Shown one piece after another: positions 43,337-55,130 of a DNA stretch of 64,000 nt. The translations under genes and the position numbers were made by a program. Below the pieces are notes generated by a model. That model ran no database searches, was not told where the DNA came from, and was given only the letters and a program-made list of their open reading frames with translations. Source of the DNA: Meconema thalassinum (Eukaryota > Arthropoda > Insecta > Orthoptera > Tettigoniidae); contig OX336392.1 of assembly GCA_946902985.2 (NCBI GenBank), positions 467,010,693-467,074,692 of the forward strand, in the 5' to 3' direction. Numbering within the stretch: position 1 is the stretch's first letter; each line of letters starts with the position of its first letter.

Positions 43337-46300
43337 AAAAAATTCTTTTACATAACAAAGGCATAAAAGAATTTTTTCTTTTTCATAACAAAATTATATA
43401 AAATAACATTCTTCGATTAGATACATTTGAACAGGGTGAAGGAAAGAAGATTACATCATGTACACCAGATACACACATGAAAAATTAAGACATAATAAAA
43501 TGTTCTCACATTTCTCTTATTCATAAGACGCAGCTTAATTAAAAGTTCTTTGAACGTCATAACTTCCATAAAAGGCTTGACGAAACGCAAGTCTCTTTTC
43601 TCAAACACACATATATTTTCATACACACGTATTCACGAAGATGTTCACTGGTGAGGAAATTTTTTTCTTTTTTGGTACGAAAGAAAAAAAAACTTTAAGA
43701 TGAAATTAAAACAACAAAAATTCAAATCATATAAAGGATCAGTACAGGCGTGAAATAAAGGCGGATCCTACCTCTACTGCACGTCAATACGTCACACATA
43801 TAAAAAATGGATGTACCAAAAAGAAAATAATGATAATAAAACGGTCAATCTTGAGCTAGACTCTGCCAGATGACGTGGAGAAAGCGAAGTCTTTTTAATG
43901 GCGACCTTCTGGAAATCAGCCAATTTTCTAATAATAAAAGAAAGAAAAAGGTTAAATCATGATCACAAAAAAATATAAAGGGGAGCACCCTGTATACAAA
44001 ATAAGGCTTGCGTCGGGGAAATATTTGGGGTTACATAAGCTGCGTAAGGGGGAAAGTGGATTCATTCTGCCAGCTGGAAAGTAAAAGTATGAATAGGCAG
44101 GGTCGTCAGACCAAATGAAAGAAGAGAAAACGAGCCGTGAACAGGGTCTAAAGGATACACCGGCCACTTCTCAGGTACTTGGAGACTAGCTATCGCTACC
44201 GGAAACACTCTCCAAATATATGACAGATACAGGAAAATAATACACATTATCTTAGAGAAAACATATTAGATTGAAATGATTTATAAAAACATGATTTCAC
44301 AAAAACGTAAAACAGAAGTTACGATAAATAGTAAACAACTATATCAATAAACAAATCACTGTCACTACAAGAAAAGAATGTAAGTCAACAGACCATCTCA
44401 GGCGCTGTCGAACAATAGCAAGTCGTGTCTGCAGCTCGGACAATGGGCCGGGCCGGCTCCCTACAACAAAAGCAGGCAGGTACTGGAAATTGCCTTTGGC
44501 AGAAGTATAGTTCAACACATCTTTCGAAATCCTCCGTGTAACTCAGGCGGCCACGGGTGTCTCCTGCCTAACTAGATACATAGAAGGAGTAAAGGGGCAA
44601 AATATACTAATAACCTTCATCAAAAGACATTAGGTACTAACAAATAAAAGGGAATAATAACTCAAAGTAGCTGTCGAAAAAAATAAAAAAATGCCATCCC
44701 GGACAGAGAACGAAAATCCAAATAATTACGTTACAAAATACCTTCCAAATAAAAGGAACAGACTGGAACCTCGCATAAAACCAATCAAGACCAGACATAC
44801 AATCAATCAAACTCGAAACCCAATAATAAATATTACCAACCCACAAAAATAAAATGGTTACAGCGTCAATATACGGGCCGTAGACCTCAGAGGTACCGCA
44901 TTAAAAAAAAATAAAGACATAGAGGGTATGGCCTATCCCATACAAATATAAGAAAATTGGGTAATGCACGCCAGAGTAGTTCACACGAACATCAATGTCC
45001 CATACCAAGGATGCCGTAGACCTAAAATGGTTGGTATCTCTGAGTAATACTTATCGTATATTTGGTTTGCCAATAAAAACGAATAAATAGTTCGTACGTA
45101 ATATATATATAGTTTAAATTGAATAGGGTATAAAATCAAAATTGAACTAAATTTGAAACCACCCACAAATAACTGTTGATAAAAATTCATTAAACTCATT
45201 GACTCACACATTCATCTCAAAATACAACCAACAACAACAACACTACATACATACTCCTTCCCATAAACAAATCAAAATTTCCCCATTACATCAGAATGTT
45301 AATATGAGTCGTTGGAACACCATGGAAACTCAAATAACGGACTACAGGTCATCGTGACAAACTTCATCCCATACTAAAGATTGACGAATCGTGTAGAATC
45401 TATGTACATCCTAAGTGGGCGTCGAAGCCGTGGGACAGGTCCCATACCCTAATCCCGACGGAGACCTCACCTAGCAGGTTTCCCAACGAAATACACACTA
45501 CCATACTGAACATATAGTAACATCAAGCTTATATAAACAATTTTAAATGAAAACCAAAATTGAAAATCCCCTGACAAAAATAAAACAATCACCCTCCCTA
45601 ATTATGAAACAAACTTAACTCCCAATCATAACACACATAATAGCTCAACAGACCATTCATTCATAACTGAAACAACAAACACTTTACTAACACCAAACGT
45701 TAGTATAATTACGCGAGGCTCAAGGTGGGTCGGGGCGACCGTAGGATTTAAAGAGACGGTTCCCATAAGTGGGCCTACCTTCATTGGGGAAAACTTCGGA
45801 GAAAGAGGGGCGGGGGGTTTTAGGCTGTACGGTAATGACAAGGAACCTGTCAGCAGCTGTTCCAGACTGAGACGTATGAAGGGGTGAGGCGAGTTCTGAG
45901 AAATGTCACAGTTAACAAAGCGACTATTTACAACAAAGGTAAGGACTCAAACCCTTGAGAGAAATGCATTTTCTACTTCACAGAAAGTAAAATAAAAACG
46001 TCCACAACACTGACGAAATGAAAAGGAAGAGAAAGCAAACAAAATTTCCTGTCGCCTTAAAATCACCGTTAACTAAACAAATGTCTACTAGAGGAAGCAA
46101 ATACATAAAAGTAGGTTACAATACCGTGACGTGTCGTGTTCCAGCGATGCGATGTACTCACTGATATGTTGCCACTGTTCACCTCGAAGCTGGGTCTTTT
46201 GGATGTCTTGTTTACTTGAGGGACTAAACCACCTTTCCTTGGAGATGGGTTTCCTGGATGCCCGTAGTTCACACAGAAAGTAACTTCACCCTTTCTTCAG

Positions 46301-46429
46301 GGGTGGGGAAAAACAATTCACTGAATTCCTTAAACTCAAAGAAAAACAAATTTTAATACAATGTAAATGAAGAGAAAAATAATAAAAGGTTAATAACTTG
46401 AGAGAGGTGAGGAGGGAACGATTTCGCAC

Positions 46430-46451
46430 GCAACCACGCGATCTGCTACCA
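46430..46451 (-). promoter_or_regulatory. Primer-binding site, initiator tRNA-Met type
   Basis: One base inside the 5' LTR the minus strand reads TGGTAGCAGATCGCGTGG. The first ten bases, TGGTAGCAGA, are complementary to the 3' end of animal initiator tRNA-Met as I recall it. Position and sequence both fit a minus-strand priming site. Confidence 0.75.
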
Positions 46452-46452
46452 T

Positions 46453-48323
46453 TGCGCCGATAAAGGTCTAGTAATAATAATAATGCGCGTCAGAGTAGCA
46501 GTGGAAGAATAAAATCAACAAGGTCGCAAAATGGACAGGGGAAAAGACGTCTTGCTCAACCCGGTGCTGGGCCCAAGGTTTTCGGAGCGAGCAAAATATG
46601 ATTTCCAAAAAACCAAATGCAAACAAATAATTGCTTAATGGAACAATCAAAAGTGCAAAAATGAGATTCCCATAAAATTAATTAAACAAATCCCAGAGGC
46701 GTGTTAATCGTGCCTTTGTTACGTCACAAAGACAAGATTGACGAAATCGAGATAAGGATAAGGATAAGGAAGGGGAACTTAAATATAAGAAATGAAAAGA
46801 CAAGGGAGCTATATTACTTAAAATATAAAAATGTATTAAGGATAAAAGAAAGAGCGTGTACACGAAATAAACATATTATTTAAAACAAAGAAAAAGGCAA
46901 GCTATGACAAGATCAGTAATACAAAAGAAACCCAATACCAAGAATAAAGAATTCAAAAACTAAAAAAAAAACTAAAAAGCACGACAGAACCTGAGTACCG
47001 CTCAACAACATGAATCTAACGAAAAGATACAAACTTGAAAGAAAATAAAACGAAACTTACAAAAGTTAGAGAGAAACGACAAACTTGCAAAAAGTCAAAA
47101 TTCGAACTGCTAAGACGCGAAGCTTTTCATGATGTTATTGTAAACATACTTGAGGGATGGGGGAGGAGTGAGGGGAGTAAAACAAAGGGAAGAGAGATTT
47201 CACGGAGGTAGGAAGAAGGGGAAGAAAAGGGGGAATATCATTAAGTTATGTAATACGGCGAAAATCGAAAGAGAGAGAACAAAACAAAAGGAAAATGAGA
47301 TATACGGAGATACATTACATTACAATTGACTTGGGACGAAAGAGACCGGTAAAAATCGAAAGCACGCTATAAAAATTAGGCTTATACTCCAACATAATGC
47401 CGCAACAACACGACATATAAAAAAAGAATAATATGACATCGGAGCTGGAGAAAATCCCAGTTAACCACCGTCACATATATTCTATAAACAAAGGGGACAC
47501 GTATTAGTGGGACGTTGGACATAAGTCCCGTTACCTCACACATACTGTCCGCAAACAAAGGTCCAATTGCTACCAATCAAATGAAACATTTGTGGTACAA
47601 AGAGACACCGACGCAAAAGACGAGCACTAAGGCCCGACAGGAAATATATATAAGCCAAGACGCAGAAACGCAATACTTTCGAATCTTACAGGTATTAACC
47701 AAAATAATAAAACTGTGAGAAGGGCACATAACAAAAGCAACAAAAAGAACTCCGCCGTATGACATTACGCAAGGTCCCGGAGATCTGGTTCAAGGATTAA
47801 AATACTAACAATAACATCTTGAAAAGGAAAGAGAATTAAGCAAAAGAAGGAACGTTTAACAAAAACAATTACATTGCGTTAGATAGAAATACATTGAGCC
47901 GTACTCACATTCCGCTGCGCCATGAGGGTGGGCCTCTGCCCGAATACACACGTTCGCCTTACATCTCGGCGCGTCTAAGACTGACTTAGCTTCTGTCCCC
48001 CCAGAGGGGAGAGAAGCCTCTCAGAAAAATCAAATGCGTAGTTTGGGAGTGGCCCCAAACTCGCGTCAAATATTGTCAGAGCCAATGGCAGAACGAATTG
48101 CACAACAAAATGCAAGGTAGCAACAACACTAGCCAATACGAGAGAACAAGGCAGTATGTAGCCAGGGGTTGCACAACGTTAGACAGAGAGATACATACAG
48201 ACAAACTGCGCACTTTTAAACTCTCGAGGCGTAATATAGAGATGTCACAACACATGACAATAATAATAATAATAATCATGATGATAATAATAATAATTAC
48301 AATAAATTCTGAAAAGTGGTTCA
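46453..48323 (-). repeat. 5' LTR of the LARD-like element
   Basis: It has the same length and ends as the copy at 41446-43316. The 5' assignment follows from the adjacent primer-binding site. It would contain the promoter; no TATA box can be assigned with confidence. Confidence 0.93.
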
Positions 48324-48372
48324 AGTTCCAATCCAAATTATTCACAAAGTGCAATTGAAATTCAAAATACTT

Positions 48373-49104
48373 CCCCCCCCCCCCAGGGGCTCACTTCTAG
48401 TGGGCGTGGGTTGGCGACCACGGGGCCCCAGCTGAGTCCGGCATTGCTTCCACTTACTTTTGCCGGGCTCCTCTCCTTCTTCTTTCCTGTCGACCTCACT
48501 TGGTCAACTCTTGTTCTCTTCCGACCCCGACGGTATTAGGGTATCCGAGGCCTAGGGAGTATTTTCCTTTCCCGCCTTAATTGGCCCTTGTCTCATCTTT
48601 TCTGATTCCCTCCTTCTGCGAGGGGTCAGCCTTCTTTTTCTTTTCATGTTATCTCCTGCCTTCTGCTTAAGGCCCTCAAGGAGGCCGGGTGTATGTAGCC
48701 CCACCACTTTGGTGCACCCTAGATAATGCTACACCCTCAGGGGCTCTGACTTCGGGAGTTGGCGACCCCGAGGGATTCCTGAGCTGGGTCCGTTTTCCCC
48801 TTTTGTCCCTTACCTTTGGGGCGGACCCTCTCCTCTTTCACATTCCTATATGCCTTTCATGGCTCTCCTTCCTTCCAAGTCCCTCAATCCGCCTTCTTCG
48901 AGGGTTGGGGGCATTTCTTTTCCTTCTGTCCTTTTATTTGCCTTATTCTCCTTTAATTTTCCATTTCTTCTTCTAGTACGTAGGTTAGTAGTTAGTTTTA
49001 GTTTTAAGTTCGCTTTTCATTTTGATCTTCACGATCACCCAAACCACCAGGGGCCGATAACCTAGATGTTAGGCCCCTTAAAACAACAATTATCATCATC
49101 ATCA
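48373..49104 (+). mobile_element. Short dimeric tail-sharing element, complete
   Basis: A C-run then AGGGGCTCAC at 48384, a second AGGGGCTC at about 48736, and a stem-loop (loop CTAGAT) and (ATC)n at 49050-49104. An 11-bp duplication, TCAAAATACTT, flanks it at 48362-48372 and 49105-49115. The target is a unit of the ~30-bp array. Confidence 0.92.
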
Positions 49105-49350
49105 TCAAAATACTTACAAAATGCAATTGAAATTGAAAATGCTTACAAAATGTACGGTAGATTCAAAGGACTCATGTGGATTGACAATACTTACAAAAAG
49201 CAATTTAGATTGAAAATACTTGACAAAATGTAATTTAGATTCAAAATACCCACAAAATGCAAATGAGAATCAAAATATGTACAAAATGCCCGCCAAACAA
49301 AATGCAATTGAGATTCAAAATTCGTGCGAAATGCGGTTTTGGTTGAAAAT

Positions 49351-49855
49351 ATGATGATGATGATGATGATAATTGTTGTTTTAAGGGGCCTAACATCGAG
49401 GTTATCGGCCCCTGATGAAATGAAGTGGCTTGAAGTGAAAGGATGAATATAAAAAAACAGCTCACTGCTATGGATGAAACTAAAATGGTTTAGATAAAAT
49501 AGACAGTGAGCCCCAACAATTATACCTTAAGTAGCGGGAAAAAAACTTACAAAAAGGAACTCAGATTGAAACTACTCACCATATGGAGAGCGGTAATACG
49601 TACATAAGGGAATTTCGAACGAAAATACTCACAAAAGGAATAGTTTGAAAAATACCCACAAAATGTAGGTTAAGTCCAAAATACGTACAAAATGCAACGT
49701 ACAGTCGAAATACTTTCAAAATGCAAGTGAAATCAAAATACTTAAAAAATGCAAATGAGATAGAAAATACGCACGAAATGTAATGTAGATTCAAAATACC
49801 CACGAAATGCAATTGAGAATGAACTACTTCAACAAAGCGGGGTAGGTTGAAAATA
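49351..49855 (-). mobile_element. Array element with LINE-type 3' UTR, ends at the minisatellite
   Basis: It has the same design as 37710-38645: (ATC)n tail, stem-loop (loop CTCGAT), about 130 bp of LINE-like 3' UTR, then array units. Its 5' side is lost where the GC-rich minisatellite begins at 49856. Confidence 0.82.
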
Positions 49856-52800
49856 CAGGAGCAGCGCGAGCCCCAGGAGCAGTGCCAGGAGCAGCGCCAG
49901 GAACAGTGCGAGCCCCAGGAGCAGCGCCAGGATTGCGCGAGGCCCAGGAGCAGCGCTGGGAGCAGTGCCAGGAGCAGCGCGAGCCCCAGGAGCCTTGCAA
50001 GGAGCAGCGCGAACCCCTCGAGCAGTGCCAAGAGCAGCGGGAGCCCCGGGTGCAGCGCGAGCCCCTCGAGCAGTGCCAGGAGCAGCGCGAGCCCCAGGAG
50101 CCTTGCAAGGAGCAGCGCGAGCCCCTCGAGCAGTGCCAAGAGCAGCGCGAGCCCCGGGTGCAGCGTGAGCCCCAGGTGCAGCGCCAAGAGCAGCGCCAGG
50201 AGCAGCAGCGGGAGCCCCAGGAGCAGTGCCAGGAGCAACGCGAGCCCCAGGAGCAGTACCGGGAGCAGCGCTAGGGTTGCGCGAGCCCCAGCAGCAGTGG
50301 CAGGAGCAACGCTGGGAGCAGTGCCAGGAGCAGCGCGAGCCCAGGTGCAGCGCGAGTTCCAGGAGCAGCGCCAGGTGCCAGGAGCAGCGGGAGCCCCAGG
50401 AGCAGCGCCAGGAGCAGCTCGAGCCCCAGGAGCAGCGCGAGCCCCAGGAGCAGTGCCAGGAGCAGCGGGAGCCCCAGGAGCAGTGGGAGCCCCAGGAGCA
50501 GCGCCGGGAGCAGATCGAGCCCCAGGAACAGTTCCAGGAGCAGCGCGGGCCCCAGGAGCAGCGCCGGGAGCAGATCGAGCCCCAGGAACAGTTCCAGGAG
50601 CAGTGCCAGGAGCAGCGCGAGCCCAAGGAACAGTGCCAGGAGCAGCGAGAGCCCCAGGAGCAGGGCCGGGAGCAGTGCCAGAGCAGCGCCAGGAGCAGCG
50701 CGAGCCCCAGGAGCAGTGGCAGGAGCAGCGCGAACCCCAGGAGCAGCGCGAGCCCCAGGAGCAGGGCCGGGAGCAGTGCCAGGAGCAGCGCGATCCCCCA
50801 GGAGCAGAGTGTGGAGCAGCGCGAGCCCCAGGAGCAGCGCCAGGAGCAACGCGAGCCTCAGAAGCAGCGCCGGGAGCAGTGCCAGGAGTATATCGAGTCC
50901 CAGGAGCTGCGCGAGCCCCAGGAGCAGCGCCGGGAGCAGCGCGAGCCCCAGGAGCGGTGCCAGGAGCAGCGCGAGCCGCATGAGCAGTGCCAGGAGCAGC
51001 GCGAGCCGCATGAGCAGCGCCAGGATTGCGCGAGCCCCAGGAGCAGCGCGAGCCTCAGGAACAGTGCCGGGAGCAGTGCCAGGAGCAGCGCGAGCCCAAG
51101 GAGCAGCGCGAGCCCCAGGAACAGTGTCAGGAGCAGAACCAGGAGCAGCGCGAGCCGCATGAGCAGTGCCAGGAGCAGCGCGAGCCGCATGAGCAGCGCC
51201 AGGATTGCGCGAGCCCCAGGAGCAGCGCGAGCCTCAGGAACAGTGCCGGGAGCAGTGCCAGGAGCTGCGCGAGCCCAAGGAGCAGCACCAGGAGCAGCGC
51301 GAGCCCCAGGAGGAGCGCGAGAAGCAGCGCGAGCCCCAGGAGCAGCGCCAGGAGCAGCGCGAGCCCAAGGAGCAGCACCAGGAGCAGCGCGAGCCCCAGG
51401 AACAGTGTCAGGAGCAGAACCAGGAGCAGCGCGAGCCCCAGGAGCGGTGCCAGGAGCAGCGCGAGCCGCATGAGCAGCGCCAGCCTCAGGAACAGTGCCG
51501 GGAGCAGTGCCAGGAGCAGCGCGAGCCCAAGGAGCAGCACCAGGAGCATCGCGATCCCCAGGAACAGTGTCAGGAGCAGAACCAGGAGCAGCACGAGCCC
51601 CAGGAGCAGCGTGAGCCCCAGGAGCTGCGCGTGCCCCAGGAGCTGCGCGTGCCCCAGGAGCAGCGCGATCCCCAGGAGCAGCGCGATCCCCAGGAGCAGC
51701 GCGATCCCCAGGAGCTGCGCGTGCCCCAGGAGCTGCGCGTGCCCCAGGAGCAGCACGAGCCCCAGGAGCAGCGTGAGCCCCAGGAGCTGCGCGTGCCCCA
51801 GGAGCAGCACGAGCCCCAGGAGCAGCGTGAGCCCCAGGAGCAGCGTGAGCCCCAGGAGCTGCGCGTGCCCCAGGAGCAGCACGAGCCCCAGGAGCAGCGT
51901 GAGCCCCAGGAGCAGCGTGAGCCCCAGGAGCAGCGTGAGCCCCAGGAGCTGCGCGTGCCCCAGGAGCAGCGCGATCCCCAGGAACAGTGTCAGGAGCAGA
52001 ACCAGGAGCAGCACGAGCCCCAGGAGCAGCGTGAGCCCCAGGAGCAGCACGAGCCCCAGGAGCAGCGTGAGCCCCAGGAGCAGCGTGAGCCCCAGGAGCA
52101 GCACGAGCCCCAGGAGCAGCGTGACCCCCAGGAGCAGCACGAGCCCCAGGAGCAGCGTGAGCCCCAGGAGCTGCGCGTGCCCCAGGAGCAGCGCGATCCC
52201 CAGGAACAGTGTCAGGAGCAGAACCAGGAGCAGCACGAGCCCCAGGAGCAGCGTGAGCCCCAGGAGCAGCGTGACGCCCAGGAGCAGCACGAGCCCCAGG
52301 AGCAGCGTGAGCCCCAGGAGCAGCGTGAGCCCCAGGAGCTGCGCGTGCCCCAGGAGCAGCGCGATCCCCAGGAACAGTGTCAGGAGCAGAACCAGGAGCA
52401 GCACGAGCCCCAGGAGCAGCGCGTGCCCCAGGAGCTGCGCGTGCCCCAGGAGCAGCGCGATCCCCAGGAGCAGCGCGATCCCCAGGAGCAGCGTGAGCCC
52501 CAGGAGTAGCGTGAGCCCCAGGAGCAGCGCGTGCCCCAGGAGCAGCGCGTGCCCCAGGAGCTGCGTGAGCCCCAGGAGCTGCGCGTGCCCCAGGAGCAGC
52601 ACGAGCCCCAGGAGCAGCGCGATCCCCAGGAACAGTGTCAGGAGCAGAACCAGGAGCAGCGCGAGCCCCAGGAGGAGCGCGAGAAGCAGCGCGAGCCCCA
52701 GGAGCAGCGTGAGCCCCAGGAGCTGCGCGTGCCCCAGGAGCAGCACGAGCCCCAGGAGCAGCGCGATCCCCAGGAACAGTGTCAGGAGCAGAACCAGGAG

Positions 52801-54407
52801 CAGCACGAGCCCCAGGAGCAGCGTAAGCCCCAGGAGCTGCGCGAGCCCCAGGAACAGTGTCAGGAGCAGAACCAGGAGCAGCGCGAGCCCCAGGAGGAGC
52901 GTGAGAAGCAGCGCGAGCCCCAGGAGGAGCGCGAGAAGCAGCGCGAGCCCCAGGAGCAGCGCCAGGAGCAATGCCAGGAGCAGCGCGAGCCCCAGGAGCA
53001 GCGCCAGGAGCAATGCCAGGAGCAGCGCGAGCCCCAGGAACAGTGTCAGGAGCAGAACCAGGAGCAGCGCGAGCCCCAGGAGGAGCGTGAGAAGCAGCGC
53101 GAGCCCCAGGAGGAGCGCGAGAAGCAGCGCGAGCCCCAGGAACAGTGTCAGGAGCAGAACCAGGAGCAGCGCGAGCCCCAGGAGGAGCGCGAGAAGCAGC
53201 GCGAGCCCCAGGAGCAGCGCGAGCCCCAGGAACAGTGTCAGGAGCAGAACCAGGAGCAGCGCGAGCCCCAGGAGGAGCGCGAGAAGCAACGCGAGCTCCA
53301 GGAGCAGCGCCAGGAGCAATGCCAGGAGCAGCGCGAGCCCCAGGAGCAGCGCCAGGAGCAATGCCAGGAGCAGCGCGAGCCCCAGGAACAGTGTCAGGAG
53401 CAGAACCAGGAGCAGCGCGAGCCCCAGGAGGAGCGCGAGAAGCAGCGCGAGCCCCAGGAGCAGCGCCAGGAGCAATGCCAGGAGCAGCACGAGCCCCAGG
53501 AGCAGCGCGTGCCCCAGGAGCAGCGCGTGCCCCAGGAGCAGCGCGATCCCCAGGTACAGTGCCAGGAGCAATGCCAGGAGCAGCACGAGCCCCAGGAGCA
53601 GCGTGAGCCCCAGGAGCTGCGCGTGCCCCAGGAGCAGCGCGATCCCCAGGTACAGTGCCAGGAGCAGCGCGAGCCCCAGGAGCAGTGCGAGCCCCAGGAG
53701 CATCGCGAGCACCAGGAGCAGTGCCAGGAGCAGCGCGAGCTCCAGGAGCAGCGCCGGGAGCAGTGCCAGGAGCAGCGCGAGCCCCAGGAGCAGTGCGAGC
53801 CCACGGGGCAGCGCGAGACCCAGGAGCAACGCGAGCCCCAGGAGGAGTGCCAGGAGCAGCGTCGGGAGCAGTGCCAGGAGCAGCGCGAGCCCCAGGAGCT
53901 GTGGCAGGAGCAGCGCGAGCCCCAGGTACAGCGCCAGAAGCAGCGCCGGGAGCAGCGCGAGCCCCAGGAGCAGCGCCGGGAGCAGTGCCAGGAGCAGCGC
54001 GAGCCCCAGGAGCAGTGCCAGGAGCAGTGCGAGCCCCAGGAGCAGCCCCAGGAGCAGCGCCGGGATCAGTGCCAGAAGCAGCGCGAGCCCCACGAGCAGT
54101 GCCAGGAGCAGTGCGAGCCCCAGGAGCAGCGCCAGGATTGCGCAAGCCCTAGGAGCAGTGCCAGGAGCAGCGCGAGCCCCAGGAGCGGTGCCAGGAGCAG
54201 CGCGAGCCCCTCGAGCAGTGCCAGGAGCAGCGCGTGCCCCAGGAGCAGCACGAGCCCCAGGAGCAGCGCGAGCCCCAGGAGCAGCGCCAAGAGCAATGCC
54301 AGGAGCAGCCCCAGGAGCACCGCGAGCCCCAGGAGCTGTGCGAGGAGCAGCGCGAGCCCCAGGAGCAGCGCGAGCCCCAGGAGCAGCGCCGGGAGCAGCG
54401 CGAGCCC
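49856..54407. repeat. GC-rich minisatellite, 18-bp unit (two 9-bp halves)
   Basis: About 4.55 kb of the unit CAGGAGCAG + CGCGAGCCC and variants, roughly 250 unit lengths. All variants keep multiples of 9 bp, so no frame shifts arise and long open frames exist on both strands (for example QEQREP, SSASPR and GAARAP repeats on plus; LLLGLA and ARAAPG on minus). A variant block with CAGGAACAGTGTCAGGAG and AACCAGGAGCAG recurs at least a dozen times between 51.1 and 53.4 kb, giving higher-order structure. In 51.6-52.6 kb many units read CAGCGTGAG or CAGCACGAG in place of CAGCGCGAG. No start, promoter or flanking exon supports a protein. Confidence 0.95.
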
Positions 54408-54408
54408 T

Positions 54409-55130
54409 GGTGTATCCTTTGGAATACACGGTAAGTTAGAGTAAGCTTTTGCTTCTCTTTGCTTTAGTTCATACCTTCCTTTTTCTCAAACACCAACAGT
54501 GATCTCCTGATTTCTCTTTGTTGGTATATGTCTCTCATATTACCTGTAAGTCTGTTCTAGATATATATCTTCCATGAGCCACCTAGCGTCATCTAGCAGC
54601 GAATCTCTGGAGTTCCTCAATTCTTCCCTGTACAAGAGGACTTCCTTTTCAATCTAGCCACCAGATCCCGTCGCCATCGCCAGCTATCATCTCCGTGGTC
54701 AAGAGAACTTCGTCTACTTTTTCGCCCTCCAGGCTGCGCTAGTGACTCCTACTATCAACTCTTTGAAGACCATTTCATCAAAAAGATATTTATAACTGTT
54801 AAGTTGTCTATTCTTATATGTATTCCTTTCGTCTCCTACCCCCACTCTTTTCCCCTTCCCTGGTCCCTCCGTGCTCCGTTGAGCGGATCTCACTTGTACG
54901 TCGGAAGTCGATCCAGTCAGTTAGAGCTTAACTTAAGCTCGCCTCCTCAACTCAAGAGGCAAACTTCTAATTTCGACGCCTTGTTCGAATTTTAGTATCA
55001 ACCGTCAACCGGAACATCGCCTTCTTCATGAAGCAAAGATAAGTACCGACTTCATGTTTTAACGTCATTCTCATCGCTTTTAAAAGGTTCAATGTTTTTA
55101 TTTGGATTTTATAGACAGTGAAAGTTGCTA
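54409..55130 (+). repeat. Dispersed repeat with 5' hairpin (partner of 22110-22849)
   Basis: It starts with an imperfect hairpin, GTGTATCC-TTTG-GAATACAC, directly at the end of the minisatellite. It then matches the minus strand of 22849-22110 with scattered differences for about 700 bp. The homology fades near 55130. Confidence 0.75.

Larger units (their letters stand above)
43317..46452 (-). other. Non-coding interior of the LARD-like element
   Basis: 3136 bp with no ORF above 76 codons on either strand and no retroviral-type motif. It lacks any recognisable gag, protease, RT, RNase H or integrase remnant, so it looks like a replaced interior and not a decayed coding region. Confidence 0.8.
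41446..48323 (-). mobile_element. Complete non-coding LTR retrotransposon (LARD-like), 6.9 kb
   Basis: Two 1871-bp direct repeats (41446-43316 and 46453-48323) begin TG and end CA and flank a 3136-bp interior. A 4-bp target duplication, AGTT, lies at 41442-41445 and 48324-48327; removing the element restores the array sequence seen intact at 58731-58760. The primer-binding site (46451 leftward, minus strand) fixes the orientation. No ORF above 76 codons exists inside, so gag and pol are absent and transposition would need proteins from another element. That matches the definition of a large retrotransposon derivative. Confidence 0.93.
41098..49350 (-). mobile_element. Old long array element, split by two later insertions
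   Basis: The tail with stem-loop lies at 41098-41155. The array continues 41190-41445, resumes at 48324-48372 after the LTR element and again at 49105-49350 after the short element. The rejoined order matches the uninterrupted copy at 58294-59000 (the 'cccagttccaatccaaatt' stretch and the 'aaattcgtgcgaaatgcgg' stretch follow in the same sequence). It is therefore the oldest layer of this nest. Confidence 0.85.

Noticed and set aside
41446..48323. Endogenous retrovirus
   Set aside because: No gag, pol or env remnant is visible; the features fit a non-coding LTR retrotransposon.
50858..54444. Open frames of 1095-1137 codons on both strands (SSASPR, APGARAA, LLALLLGLA repeats) that look like giant proteins
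   Set aside because: They arise mechanically because every minisatellite unit is a multiple of 9 bp and few contain a stop in any frame. Several frames are open over the same DNA, and no start context, promoter or exon is seen.
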